NCBI RefSeq assembly: GCF_023734135.1
Contig: NZ_AP025730.1
Span: forward strand, 1,178,001 to 1,242,000
Length of the DNA stretch: 64,000 nt
Reading direction: 5' to 3'
From: Sphaerotilus microaerophilus
GTDB lineage: Bacteria; Pseudomonadota; Gammaproteobacteria; Burkholderiales; Burkholderiaceae_C
A program made the position numbers and the translations under genes. Under the pieces are notes generated by a model that was not told the origin of the DNA, searched no databases, and saw nothing but the letters and a program-made list of their open reading frames with translations. Positions 1-7,399 of the stretch are shown one piece after another (the stretch's first letter is position 1; each line of letters starts with the position of its first letter).

Positions 1-181
1 CCCGCCACCGGGAACTGGACCCCGGTGGGTTGAAAGTCGAAAAAGCGTCAGGCGGCACTGATCGATGGCTTTGGACCAATCGGCGCTGGCTGACGGAGGG
101 AAAATTGAGGGACATGGCCTGGTGGGCGCATGTCCCTCATGGGGTGGCGAACGACAAGGTGGTGATATTCCGGAAGCCGGC

Positions 182-574
182 TCACCAACCGCTGTAGTTC
201 ACCAGCAGGTCGGCGATGACCTTGCGGCGTTGCAGATCGAGACCGTCGAAGTCCGACAGTCCTTGGAAGTGGCAGCGCTTGAGCATGGCACCGCCCTCGC
301 GCGCGTTGTAGAAGCTGAACATGGCGGACAGGAACATGCGTTCTCCGCTGCTCAGGACGCCGAGAGCGTCGTTGGCACGCAGCATGTCGGGACGCAGATC
401 CCACTTGCTCTTGGCCTGGTTCAGGCCTTCGCGTGTGCCGTCGCCAAACCATTGCGGGCCAGCGATCTCGACACCGCGCTTCCAGGCCTCGAAGAAGGCT
501 TGGGGCGCGGCGGCGAAATGCTGCTCTTCCCACATGATCTGATCGACGACTTCCTGTGGCAAAAGCTGGTTCAT
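182..574 (-). CDS. Hypothetical ICE accessory protein (130 aa)
   Basis: I do not recognise a named domain. The protein is soluble, with no signal peptide or membrane segment. It starts with the acidic, aromatic stretch MNQLLPQEVVDQIMWEEQHF and ends LLVNYSGW. The ATG at 574 is preceded by a strong AGGAG Shine-Dalgarno sequence (CTGGAGGAAT), which fixes the start. It follows the 70-aa gene at 596-808 after 21 bp, so the two are probably co-transcribed. Codon use and position suit an ICE cargo or accessory gene. A role in protecting or processing incoming DNA is only a guess from the RNA element upstream of the pair. Nothing recognisable is coded between here and the left edge of the window. Confidence 0.75.
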   Translation of the reverse strand: MNQLLPQEVVDQIMWEEQHFAAAPQAFFEAWKRGVEIAGPQWFGDGTREGLNQAKSKWDLRPDMLRANDALGVLSSGERMFLSAMFSFYNAREGGAMLKRCHFQGLSDFDGLDLQRRKVIADLLVNYSGW

Positions 575-595
575 GACGTGATTCCTCCAGTTGGA

Positions 596-808
596 TCAGG
601 GCGTGGCGAGCTGGGACCAGCCGCCTCTTTCGAGGGCACGTTGAGCCGCGACATAGCTGCGGAAGTACTCGCTGGATTCCCGCGAAACGGGACCTTCGGT
701 ATCGTGCGTGCCGATGTAGTGGCCGGCGGCGCTATGCAGGACTTCGAGCGGCAGGAACTTGCCGCAATGGATCAAGGCCAACTGGCCGAAAGAGGCTTGC
801 TGGGACAT
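596..808 (-). CDS. Small hypothetical ICE protein (70 aa)
   Basis: An unrecognised 70-aa soluble protein beginning MSQQASFGQLALIHCGKFLP. The frame is open further upstream to 847, but the ATG at 808 is chosen because AAGGAG lies just upstream of it (AAGGAGCCCATCCATG). The sequence has a 'GHYIGTHDTEGPVSRES' centre and a basic, alanine-rich C-terminus. It is the first gene of a two-gene unit with 182-574. It lies about 30 bp downstream of the structured non-coding element at 836-982, which probably forms its 5' UTR. Function unknown. Confidence 0.7.
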   Translation of the reverse strand: MSQQASFGQLALIHCGKFLPLEVLHSAAGHYIGTHDTEGPVSRESSEYFRSYVAAQRALERGGWSQLATP

Positions 809-835
809 GGATGGGCTCCTTGGAGAAGCGGGGGC

Positions 836-982
836 CTTGTCCCTCACGGGATGGCAGCTCCCGCATGCGGTTGAGAAAAAGCATCGGCGTCACGAGGACG
901 CGCGTCCGCAGACTCGATGCGATAGCGGACTGGCGGGTGGCGCGGAGAGAATCCGCGGCAGCCTGGAAACCCTGGCTGCTGG
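836..982 (-). ncRNA. Structured 5'-UTR element, copy A (radC-motif-like)
   Basis: This stretch aligns along its length with 1731-1881; 929-982 and 1828-1881 are close to identical. Helices visible in copy A are CGGGA (847-851) with TCCCG (859-863); GCATCG (881-886) with CGATGC (915-920), enclosing GCGTC (887-891) with GACGC (897-901); and CGCGGA (941-946) with TCCGCG (952-957). The corresponding helices in copy B have different bases but still pair. It lies immediately before the gene starting at 808, on the transcribed strand, so it is probably an RNA leader. The setting resembles the radC RNA motif, described in 5' UTRs of mobile-element genes for DNA-acting proteins. That assignment is inference. 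Confidence 0.6.
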
Positions 983-1085
983 CATGGTGCTGACGGATCA
1001 GCGACACATGCACGCAGCTTCGTGAGCGAGTCGAGCCACGTCAGCCGGAAATCGGCACCTGCTACAGCCCCTATTGGCGAACGTG

Positions 1086-1118
1086 GAAAAAAGAAAGCCC
1101 CGCAGCAAGTGCGGGGCT
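1086..1118 (-). terminator. Rho-independent terminator after 1144-1701
   Basis: On the minus strand an 8-bp stem (AGCCCCGC with GCGGGGCT, 7-nt loop) is followed by TTCTTTTTT. It lies 25 bp past the stop of the gene at 1144-1701 and separates that transcript from the next unit. The stretch from here to 982 holds nothing else I can identify. Confidence 0.85.
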
Positions 1119-1143
1119 ATCAGGACGGGCAGGCGATGCTGGA

Positions 1144-1701
1144 TCAGCGAGGCTTGTCGCCCAGCACATGCTGCTTCCATAGGGCGAATGCTTCATCCGG
1201 TGCTAGCTCTGCAAGGATGACGATGGGCTGGCCCTGACGGGCGCGCAGCGATGCGAAATACGCCGGCCTGTCTGCGATGGCCTTGAGCTTGATGCCCTTG
1301 AGGAACAGCAGCTTGCCGTCTTTGATGAACAGCACCTTGTTGCCGACGTCGCGGTTGAATGCGGTGCGCAGCTTGCGCTCGGCGTACATGGCACCGGCCA
1401 GTTGATCGACGAGGAAGTCCAACGTAATGTCGATGATCAGCGGCTCTTCGTCCTCTCGTTCGAGGTCGAGCGAGGCCGGCGGAAGGCTCCTGGTGAATTC
1501 CTCCGCCTGGGCCAGAAGCGCGATCTGGCCTTGTAGCGCACGCACGAATGTCGATCCGCCATGTCCGTCGTTGCGGGCCTCGGCAATGGGAATGCCGTCG
1601 AATTCGACAATGGCGGTGAAGCACAGCGTTTCCTCGCTGGCGAAATCGGCCACCTTGAGATTATTCAGCGTGATGCGGTCTTGTTGGGTAATGGTTTCCA
1701 T
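1144..1701 (-). CDS. Hypothetical ICE accessory protein (185 aa)
   Basis: An unrecognised soluble protein starting METITQQDRITLNNLKVADF. The frame is open to 1902, but the ATG at 1701 has an AGGA Shine-Dalgarno sequence nearby, and the upstream part overlaps the conserved RNA element. Visible features are an N-terminal part rich in hydrophobic beta-like segments ('EETLCFTAIVEFDGIPIAEARNDG' region) and a C-terminal half with 'NKVLFIKDGKLLFLKGIK'. It stands alone between its own leader element and its own terminator. Together with neighbours that include a DNA methyltransferase it may belong to the ICE's DNA-protection cargo, but no function can be read from the sequence. Confidence 0.75.
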   Translation of the reverse strand: METITQQDRITLNNLKVADFASEETLCFTAIVEFDGIPIAEARNDGHGGSTFVRALQGQIALLAQAEEFTRSLPPASLDLEREDEEPLIIDITLDFLVDQLAGAMYAERKLRTAFNRDVGNKVLFIKDGKLLFLKGIKLKAIADRPAYFASLRARQGQPIVILAELAPDEAFALWKQHVLGDKPR

Positions 1702-1730
1702 GGGAAGTCCTGAGTATCGACCGGGTGACG

Positions 1731-1881
1731 ACACGCCCCTGACGGGACGCGGCATTCGTCCCGTGGGTTGGAGAAAGGAGGCATCGATGCCCCGGTGGGC
1801 AGCGTTCGCCGGTGGATGCCGGGGCGAACTGGCGGGTGGCGCGGGTGGAACCCACGGCAGCCTGGACACCCTGGCTGCTGG
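1731..1881 (-). ncRNA. Structured 5'-UTR element, copy B (radC-motif-like)
   Basis: Second and best copy of the element at 836-982. Helices are ACGGGAC (1742-1748) with GTCCCGT (1758-1764); GGCATC (1780-1785) with GATGCC (1815-1820), enclosing TGCCC (1788-1792) with GGGCA (1797-1801); and GGGT (1843-1846) with ACCC (1850-1853). Between the first two helices is the shared single-stranded GGAGAAAGG (1770-1778), written as on the plus strand. Its distance to the downstream ATG (69 nt from 1770 to 1701) matches copy A (65 nt). Conserved linkers joined by helices whose bases differ but still pair argue for a functional RNA rather than a simple DNA repeat. Confidence 0.65.
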
Positions 1882-1944
1882 CTGCTGCCGACACGTCGGC
1901 AATGCAGAAGGAAGAATGGCGTGGCCGGTTGGCTGCGTCGTGCA

Positions 1945-3525
1945 TCAATCCGATGCGCTCGATCCCGTCTTTTGCAGGCACTGCACCAGCCGCTGACCCA
2001 GCCACGCGACGCAGGGCACGGCCATGGAATTGCCGATCGCCTTGTAGCGCGGGGCGTCTGCGGCGGGCTTGCCGCGATAAGGGACCAGGGTGTAGTTGTC
2101 GGACATGCCTTGCAGACGTTCGCATTCCACGGGCATCAACCGCCGCACCCGCCACTGCGACCAATCCCCCGGGCCGGGTTCATTCCAGTCGTAGCGGAAA
2201 TGCGCCTCGCAGTCGGGAGCCAGCACATAGGGCTTGTTCGCGCCGCCGTCGCAAGTGCGCAACGCCGCCGCGACGCCGCCGCCAAGCTCGGCGGCAAGAC
2301 CCTGCCGACCCCGCAGGGCAATGCAGGCCACCGTCGGCACCCCATAGCCCGGCTTGCCGTTGGACAGGACGGTGCAAGCCACCTGCCCATGGCCCGACTC
2401 GAAGCGCACTTCGCCGCGATTGTTCTGCGCGAAGGCGATAGCCGGCACGACACCGGCGTTCGCATGGCTGTTGCGATGCCCACCAGCACGTAGCGTCGGC
2501 GTCAGATCCATCGTGGCATCCGCGCCGCTGCCCTGGGCGGTGAAGGCGATGATCGGCACACCTTTGCCCGTACCGTCCTCGCTGCTGCCCTTGCCGCCGT
2601 TGGCGGTGTCGAGGGTGTGGCTGATGCTGCCGGCGAACGACTGCACCATGAACGTCTCCGTGCGGATGTCATGCTTGGGGCCAGCCGCCATCAGGCATGC
2701 AGCCACATCGACAGGGCCGATGCCTCCGCTGAATCCGAACGTCGTCGTGACCTTGCCGTAGGGCTGCTTCAGTCCAGCAAATCCTGCGTATCCGCCTGCT
2801 GCTTCAGTACCAGATCCAGCAACACGGGCAGCTTCTTGCCACGGCGCGCTGCCCGCAGAAGAATCCCCGTGCAGGCCTGCGCGCTCAAAAAGTACTTCGA
2901 CGGGATCGAGGCCATCTCCACCACTTGCCACAAGAAACACACGCTTGCGGCGTTGGGCGACGCCGAAATATTGAGCGTCGAGCACGCGCCAGGCGATGCG
3001 GCGCCGGGGTCCAGACACACAACCTGCGTGCGCCCATTTTTGCCCTGGCGGTTCGAGCGCACGGCTTTCTCCGGCCAGTGCTCCCAGGAAATGCCCGAAG
3101 GCGTTGCTGCGGTCGTTGAGGACGCCGGGGACGTTTTCCCAGACGAGCGTGGCCGACGTGCGGCCGTCTTGGTAGCGGGTTTGGTCGATGGCATTAGCTA
3201 ACTCCACATAAGCAAGGGTCAAGGCTCCGCGCGGGTCATCCAGTCCCCTGCGTGCACCGGCAACGCTGAACGACTGGCACGGCGTGCCGCCGACCAGGAT
3301 GTCGGGGGCCGGCACAGTGCCGGCGCGAACCTGGTGGGCGATCGAGGTCATGTCGCCCAGGTTGGGCACGCGCGGATAGTGGTGGGCGAGCACGGCGCTC
3401 GGGAACGGTTCGATCTCGGCGAACCACGCGGCTTCGAGGCCGAGCGGCTGCCATGCCAGGCTCACTGCCTCGATGCCGCTGCACACACTGCCGTACAGCA
3501 GCGGCGCGCAAGGTTGAGGGTGCAT
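1945..3525 (-). CDS. DNA (cytosine-5)-methyltransferase, Dcm/M5 family (526 aa)
   Basis: Transfers a methyl group from S-adenosylmethionine to cytosine C5 in a specific DNA sequence. The family motifs are in order: motif I 'GSVCSGIEA' (about 12-20), the catalytic TPCQS (81-85, nucleophile Cys83), ENVPG (130-134), QRRKRVF (191-197), 'MPVECERLQG' (about 464-473) and 'AIGNSM' near 496. About 260 residues separate motif VIII from motif IX. This is a long, glycine/alanine-rich target-recognition region, more like phage and ICE enzymes than the short chromosomal Dcm. No restriction endonuclease gene is adjacent, so it is probably an orphan enzyme protecting the ICE from host restriction (inference). 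A candidate copy of the radC-like leader precedes it. Confidence 0.95.
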   Translation of the reverse strand: MHPQPCAPLLYGSVCSGIEAVSLAWQPLGLEAAWFAEIEPFPSAVLAHHYPRVPNLGDMTSIAHQVRAGTVPAPDILVGGTPCQSFSVAGARRGLDDPRGALTLAYVELANAIDQTRYQDGRTSATLVWENVPGVLNDRSNAFGHFLGALAGESRALEPPGQKWAHAGCVSGPRRRIAWRVLDAQYFGVAQRRKRVFLVASGGDGLDPVEVLFERAGLHGDSSAGSAPWQEAARVAGSGTEAAGGYAGFAGLKQPYGKVTTTFGFSGGIGPVDVAACLMAAGPKHDIRTETFMVQSFAGSISHTLDTANGGKGSSEDGTGKGVPIIAFTAQGSGADATMDLTPTLRAGGHRNSHANAGVVPAIAFAQNNRGEVRFESGHGQVACTVLSNGKPGYGVPTVACIALRGRQGLAAELGGGVAAALRTCDGGANKPYVLAPDCEAHFRYDWNEPGPGDWSQWRVRRLMPVECERLQGMSDNYTLVPYRGKPAADAPRYKAIGNSMAVPCVAWLGQRLVQCLQKTGSSASD

Positions 3526-3542
3526 GTCGTCTCTCCTGTTCG

Positions 3543-3645
3543 TGTGGCCCAGGCCAATGGCCGGACCGGGACGTTGATGGGCAGGAGAAAGGCGCCGAAG
3601 GCCCTGCGGCCTTCGGCTCGGGAGGAAAGAGGAACCACCCGTGGG
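3543..3645 (-). ncRNA. Possible third copy of the structured leader (copy C)
   Basis: Upstream of the methyltransferase, GGAGAAAGG recurs at 3584-3592 and is followed at once by a perfect hairpin, GCCGAAGGCC (3594-3603) with GGCCTTCGGC (3608-3617). This is the same order as in copies A and B. The spacing to the ATG (about 59 nt) is close to that of the other copies. A further pairing, GGCC with GGCC near 3552-3562, occupies the place of the first helix. Sequence similarity outside GGAGAAAGG is weak, so this is a candidate only. Confidence 0.4.
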
Positions 3646-3801
3646 CTGATTGGCAGGCCCGGTCGTCGCTAGAACCGTCTGCTCTCAGCAATCACACCCG
3701 ACCCATGTCGTGGCTGGGGCCGGCATCGTCTGGCGCACATCCGCGCACAAAGGGAGCCCGTTTTTGCACCGGCGGGCACCGGCACCGATTACCGCTGACC
3801 A

Positions 3802-3855
3802 CGAAGGGTCTCCCGGTGGCTCGTGTAGGCTGGCAAGCCACCGGGAGACCCTTCG
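3802..3855. repeat. Perfect 20-bp inverted repeat between dcm and topB
   Basis: The left arm at 3802-3821 (CGAAGGGTCTCCCGGTGGCT) is exactly complementary to 3836-3855, with a 14-nt spacer. It sits in the 532-bp gap 3526-4057, where I see no credible gene. No T-run follows on either strand, so it is not a standard intrinsic terminator. It could be a structured RNA, a protein-binding site or a single-strand hairpin used in ICE replication or transfer. Confidence 0.85.
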
Positions 3856-4057
3856 CAGAGGGCGGAAGAAACGCAGATCAACAGAACGCGCGTGGTGCGG
3901 CTCGCGGAGAAGCTACCTTCAGGTCCCGCGGCCGGGGACGGCCAGGCGGGACGCGCACACGGATCAAGAAGGCGTTGCGCGCTGGGCGTCCCGCAGGGCA
4001 TGCGGGACACGGGCCACGCCGCCGAAGGCGGGCACGGCTCACGGGGAACGGGGTCGG

Positions 4058-6079
4058 TCAGGAGCCTTTGCGGCCGCTACGGCGCGGGCGCGAGGCGCCG
4101 CGCTTGGAGCTGCCGGATTCGACCGGCAGCGTGCCTTTGCAGTCCGGGTAGCGGCTGCATGACCAGAACGGGCCGCTCTTGCCGCTGCGCTGGCGCGTGG
4201 GTGCGCCGCACTGCGGGCATGCCGGCCCTTGGGGAACCTTGATGGACAGGGACGCGCTGCCGTACTGCGCGATCAATTGCGAAATCCATGCGGCCTGCTT
4301 GCCGATGAACACGTCCAAGGTGAGCTGGCCGGCTTCGATCATGTCGAGCGCCTGTTCCCAGATGGCGGTGGTGCCAGGGTCGGCAATCGCCGCAGGCACG
4401 GCATCGATCAAGGTGAAAGCCGCGTCCGAGGCGCGGATGGCGCGCCCCTTCTTCACAAGGTAGCCGCGGGCGATCAGGCCGCCGATGATGTTGGCCCGCG
4501 TCGCTTCGGTGCCGATGCCAACCGTATCCTTGAGCTTCTGCTTCAGGCGGGGATCGGACACCAGCTTGGCGACGCCTTTCATGGACTTGACCAACTCGCC
4601 TTGCGTGTACGGTTTGGGCGGCAGCGTCTTGAGTGCCTTCAGATCGAGGTCGGCCACCTGGCATGCCAGGCCCTCGCGCAGCGCCGGTAGCACCTGGGCG
4701 CGGGCCGCAGTGTCGCTCTCGCCATCAGCGTCGTCGGTCTGCGGCTCGGTCAGTACCTGGCGCCAGCCCGGGATGACAACCTGCTTGCCGGTAGCCGCCA
4801 GATTCTGCCCGCCGCATGACAGCTTGGCCACGGTGCGGTCGAACTCGTGGTGAGGGAGGAACTGCGCCAGGTAATGCGACCGGATGAGCCTGTACACGGC
4901 CAGTTCCTTGTCACTCATGGCGGAGAGGTTCGCCGGTTCAAGCGTCGGAATGATGCCGTGGTGGGCCGTGACCTTGCCATCGTTCCAGGCGCGCGAGCGC
5001 TGCGAACGGTCGAGCTGGCCCATGATCGGGTGCAGCGAGGGATCGGTTTTGAGCAGGCTGTCGAGAACGGTGGGCACTTCGGCAAACATGCTCTCGGGCA
5101 GATAGCCGGAATCCGAGCGCGGGTACGTCGTGGCCTTATGCGTCTCGTACAGGGCTTGGGCGATCTCCAAGGTTTCCTGCACGTCCAGCCCAAGTTGCTT
5201 GGAACACACTTCCTGCAAGGTGCCCAGGTCGAACGGCAGCGGCGGGCCTTCGCGCACGCGCTCGGTCTCGACCGATACGACCTGGGCGCTGCCGGCGGCG
5301 CGGATCTGCTGCATGGCCTGCTGTGCGACCGGCTGCTGCAGGCAGTGGCCTGCGTCGTCGGTGCAGGCATCGGGTGGCACCCATTGCGCGTTGAAAGCCT
5401 GGACACCTGCGGACAGGGACACGACGATGGCCCAGTACGGCACGGACACGAAGGCTGCGATCTCGCGGTCGCGGTCCACGACGAGCTTGAGCGTCGGGGT
5501 CTGGACGCGGCCGACTGACAGCACGCCGTCGTAGCCGGCCTGCCGCCCCAGCACCGTGAACAACCTACTGAGGTTCATGCCCACCAGCCAATCCGCACGA
5601 GATCGCGCCAGCGCCGAGTGGTACATCGGCAGCGTCTCGGCCGAGGACCGCAGCTTGCCGAGGGCGGCGCGGATCGACGCATCGTTCAGCGCCGACAACC
5701 ACAGCCGCTCGATTGGCCCGCGGTAGCCGCACAGGTCGATGATTTCGCGAGCGATCAACTCGCCCTCGCGGTCGGCATCGGTGGCGATGACTAGTTGGGT
5801 CGCCTTCGCCAGGAGCGCTTTGACGACCTTGAATTGCGTGGCGGTCTTCGGTTTGACCTCGACCCGCCAATGCTGGGGAATGATGGGCAACTGCTCGATG
5901 GACCAGCGCTTCAACTGTTCGTCGTAGGCTTCCGGTGCTGCAGCCTCTACGAGATGGCCGATGCACCAGGTGACCGTGACGCCGGAACCGTTGAGGCAGC
6001 CTTCACCGCGTTGCGTGGCGCCAAGAATCCGGCCAATGTCTTTGCCCTGGGAGGGCTTCTCGCACAAGAACAGCCGCAT
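4058..6079 (-). CDS. topB: DNA topoisomerase III, ICE-type (673 aa)
   Basis: A type IA topoisomerase that passes and decatenates DNA through a transient single-strand break. The Toprim domain is at the N-terminus, with 'CEKPSQGKDI' (6-15) and the acidic metal site DADREGE (101-107). The active site is TTYPRSD (317-323), with Tyr319 as the DNA-linking residue. The C-terminus carries one Cys4 zinc ribbon ('CPQCG…CSRYPDC', about 625-650) and a basic tail. Family length is about 650-680 aa. topB copies of this kind are standard in ICEclc/PAPI-like elements, where they are thought to assist transfer or replication. The 278-bp gap upstream holds a palindromic element and the ssb hairpin. Confidence 0.95.
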   Translation of the reverse strand: MRLFLCEKPSQGKDIGRILGATQRGEGCLNGSGVTVTWCIGHLVEAAAPEAYDEQLKRWSIEQLPIIPQHWRVEVKPKTATQFKVVKALLAKATQLVIATDADREGELIAREIIDLCGYRGPIERLWLSALNDASIRAALGKLRSSAETLPMYHSALARSRADWLVGMNLSRLFTVLGRQAGYDGVLSVGRVQTPTLKLVVDRDREIAAFVSVPYWAIVVSLSAGVQAFNAQWVPPDACTDDAGHCLQQPVAQQAMQQIRAAGSAQVVSVETERVREGPPLPFDLGTLQEVCSKQLGLDVQETLEIAQALYETHKATTYPRSDSGYLPESMFAEVPTVLDSLLKTDPSLHPIMGQLDRSQRSRAWNDGKVTAHHGIIPTLEPANLSAMSDKELAVYRLIRSHYLAQFLPHHEFDRTVAKLSCGGQNLAATGKQVVIPGWRQVLTEPQTDDADGESDTAARAQVLPALREGLACQVADLDLKALKTLPPKPYTQGELVKSMKGVAKLVSDPRLKQKLKDTVGIGTEATRANIIGGLIARGYLVKKGRAIRASDAAFTLIDAVPAAIADPGTTAIWEQALDMIEAGQLTLDVFIGKQAAWISQLIAQYGSASLSIKVPQGPACPQCGAPTRQRSGKSGPFWSCSRYPDCKGTLPVESGSSKRGASRPRRSGRKGS

Positions 6080-6270
6080 ATCCGTCCATCCGATTCCCGT
6101 GGTTCATGAGTTGCTGGAATCGAGGATGCCGAGCACCACTGAGGGCAGCAGCAAACAAGCCGCATGCGGTGGCGACCGCTTTCACGGGATGAAATGGCGT
6201 GTGCGGGGACGACGCGTGGCCGGAAGTGTGCGGGTCGGGAGCCGCGATTTCCGGGAGCGCGTGGAACTCG

Positions 6271-6302
6271 GTGGACGTTGGTGGAGCTATCCCCTGGGGA
6301 TA
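6271..6302 (+). promoter_or_regulatory. Palindromic element, copy 1 of 3
   Basis: The core TATCCCCTGGGGATA (6288-6302) is a perfect palindrome around one central base. The 17 bp to its left (GTGGACGTTGGTGGAGC) match the left flanks of the two copies at 8293-8332 and 8439-8475 when those are read on the minus strand. The conserved unit is therefore about 32 bp and directional. It lies between ssb and topB, about 210 bp before the topB start. It is probably an operator for an ICE regulator. Confidence 0.7.
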
Positions 6303-6312
6303 ATTCGCAGCG

Positions 6313-6352
6313 CATGGAGGGCGGCGAAGCACTGCAGCAGCCGCCCTCCATG
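6313..6352 (-). terminator. Hairpin directly after ssb
   Basis: A perfect 13-bp stem, CATGGAGGGCGGC (6313-6325) with its complement at 6340-6352, begins 6 bp past the ssb stop. No T-run follows on the minus strand, so it may act as a weak terminator or as an mRNA-stabilising 3' hairpin that limits ssb read-through into topB. Confidence 0.55.
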
Positions 6353-6357
6353 TAGGG

Positions 6358-6798
6358 TCACTTCCTGCGCTTCGTTTCCTTCGGTGCCGCTGGTTCCTGG
6401 GTGGCCTGGGGCTTCGGCTCTGCCTCCTGTGGCTTCGGGCTGAGGGTCACGGACTCGATGCGGTACGGCAGGATGCCGACACTGCGCGCGTTGACCTGCC
6501 AAGTCTCACGCGGCTGATCTTCGTTGTCCGTCCAGGGGTCGCGCTCCATGCGGCCGACGACCAGCACCCGCATGCCCTTCTGGTAGAGCTGCTGCCAGCG
6601 GTCGGCGTCGTGGTGCCAGAGTTCCACCGGCGCCCAGAAGCCGCCGCGGTCCTCGAACTCGCCGCCTTTGGTGGGAACGGGGTTGTCGAAGTACACGTTC
6701 AGCCGGAGCAACCGGCGAGGATCGTCGTTGCCGTTGGGGAATTCGCGGTACTCGGGAGGCGAGCCGATGTTGCCCTCGCCGATGAATTGTGTGCTCAT
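6358..6798 (-). CDS. ssb: Single-stranded DNA-binding protein, ICE-type (146 aa)
   Basis: Binds single-stranded DNA, probably during ICE transfer and replication. The start MSTQFIGEGNIG at 6798 has GGAGATATCAACATG; the frame is open to 6882, but that part lacks support and would overlap the gene upstream. The OB-fold core is seen in 'RRLLRLNVYFDNPV', 'FWAPVELWHHDADRWQQLYQKGMRVLVVGRMERDPW' and 'ARSVGILPYRI'. The C-terminus is a P/E/K-rich tail ending KETKRRK. The acidic DDDIPF-like tip of chromosomal SSB, used to recruit partner proteins, is absent. It follows DUF3158 after 73 bp and is probably part of the same transcript. Confidence 0.85.
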   Translation of the reverse strand: MSTQFIGEGNIGSPPEYREFPNGNDDPRRLLRLNVYFDNPVPTKGGEFEDRGGFWAPVELWHHDADRWQQLYQKGMRVLVVGRMERDPWTDNEDQPRETWQVNARSVGILPYRIESVTLSPKPQEAEPKPQATQEPAAPKETKRRK

Positions 6799-6871
6799 GT
6801 TGATATCTCCGTGGTGGTTGAAATACCCGTGCCTGGTTGGACTCGGGCGCGTGCTCGGCTGGCTGGCGCAA

Positions 6872-7399
6872 TCACCGATCACGCACTGCGACAGGAACGG
6901 ACGCGAGCCGGCGCAGGTAGGTGTTGTCCGCCTGCGCGGCCTTGCTGGCGCATTCCTGTGCTTGCCTGCCCAGGGTGTGCAGCAGGCTGATCTGCATGTT
7001 CAGCGTGATGCGCTGCAATTCGATTGTGTGCAGGTCGTGCAGCAGGTTGACCGGCGTGCTGGGGCTGGCGATCAGTTGCCGCCACAGGGCCACGCCCATG
7101 GCCGATCGATCATGCTTGCGCCAGCGAAGAAAGGCCGTGCCTGCGCCAGTGGTCTGCTGGGCCAGCTCGACGGGAAGCAGGTGGAAGGGATGCCCGCACG
7201 CCTGTGGCAGCACCTGTCGCTGCGCCAGGGCAATCAACTCGTCGCGCATGGCGAAGCACTGGCTGGCCCAGGTCTCGAAGTCCCCCTTACCTTTAAAAGG
7301 CTTTAAAAGGCCTTTTAGAGAGGCCGCGTGTTCCAGCCGCATGAAGGCTGGCTGTTCCAGACCACGGAAGTAGCGAGGTTCGCGGTTCGGGTCGCTCAT
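6872..7399 (-). CDS. DUF3158 family ICE protein (175 aa)
   Basis: Matches the DUF3158 family found in the conserved backbone of ICEclc/PAPI-like elements. It begins MSDPNREPRYFRGLEQ and has a helical body rich in Leu and Gln ('LLHDLHTIELQRITLNMQISLLHTLG'), with no membrane segment. Its ATG overlaps the stop of the TIGR03761 gene (ATGA at 7396-7399), indicating translational coupling. The fixed neighbourhood TIGR03761-DUF3158-ssb-topB suggests a part in DNA processing, but no biochemical role is known to me. Confidence 0.85.
   Translation of the reverse strand: MSDPNREPRYFRGLEQPAFMRLEHAASLKGLLKPFKGKGDFETWASQCFAMRDELIALAQRQVLPQACGHPFHLLPVELAQQTTGAGTAFLRWRKHDRSAMGVALWRQLIASPSTPVNLLHDLHTIELQRITLNMQISLLHTLGRQAQECASKAAQADNTYLRRLASVPVAVRDR

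Noticed and set aside
65..874. Plus-strand 269-codon open frame at the left edge
   Set aside because: It covers two minus-strand genes with proper ribosome-binding sites and the RNA element; no start signal of its own.
3453..4151. Plus-strand open frames between dcm and topB
   Set aside because: Arg/Gly-rich low-complexity translations that span a perfect inverted repeat; no ribosome-binding site or family match.
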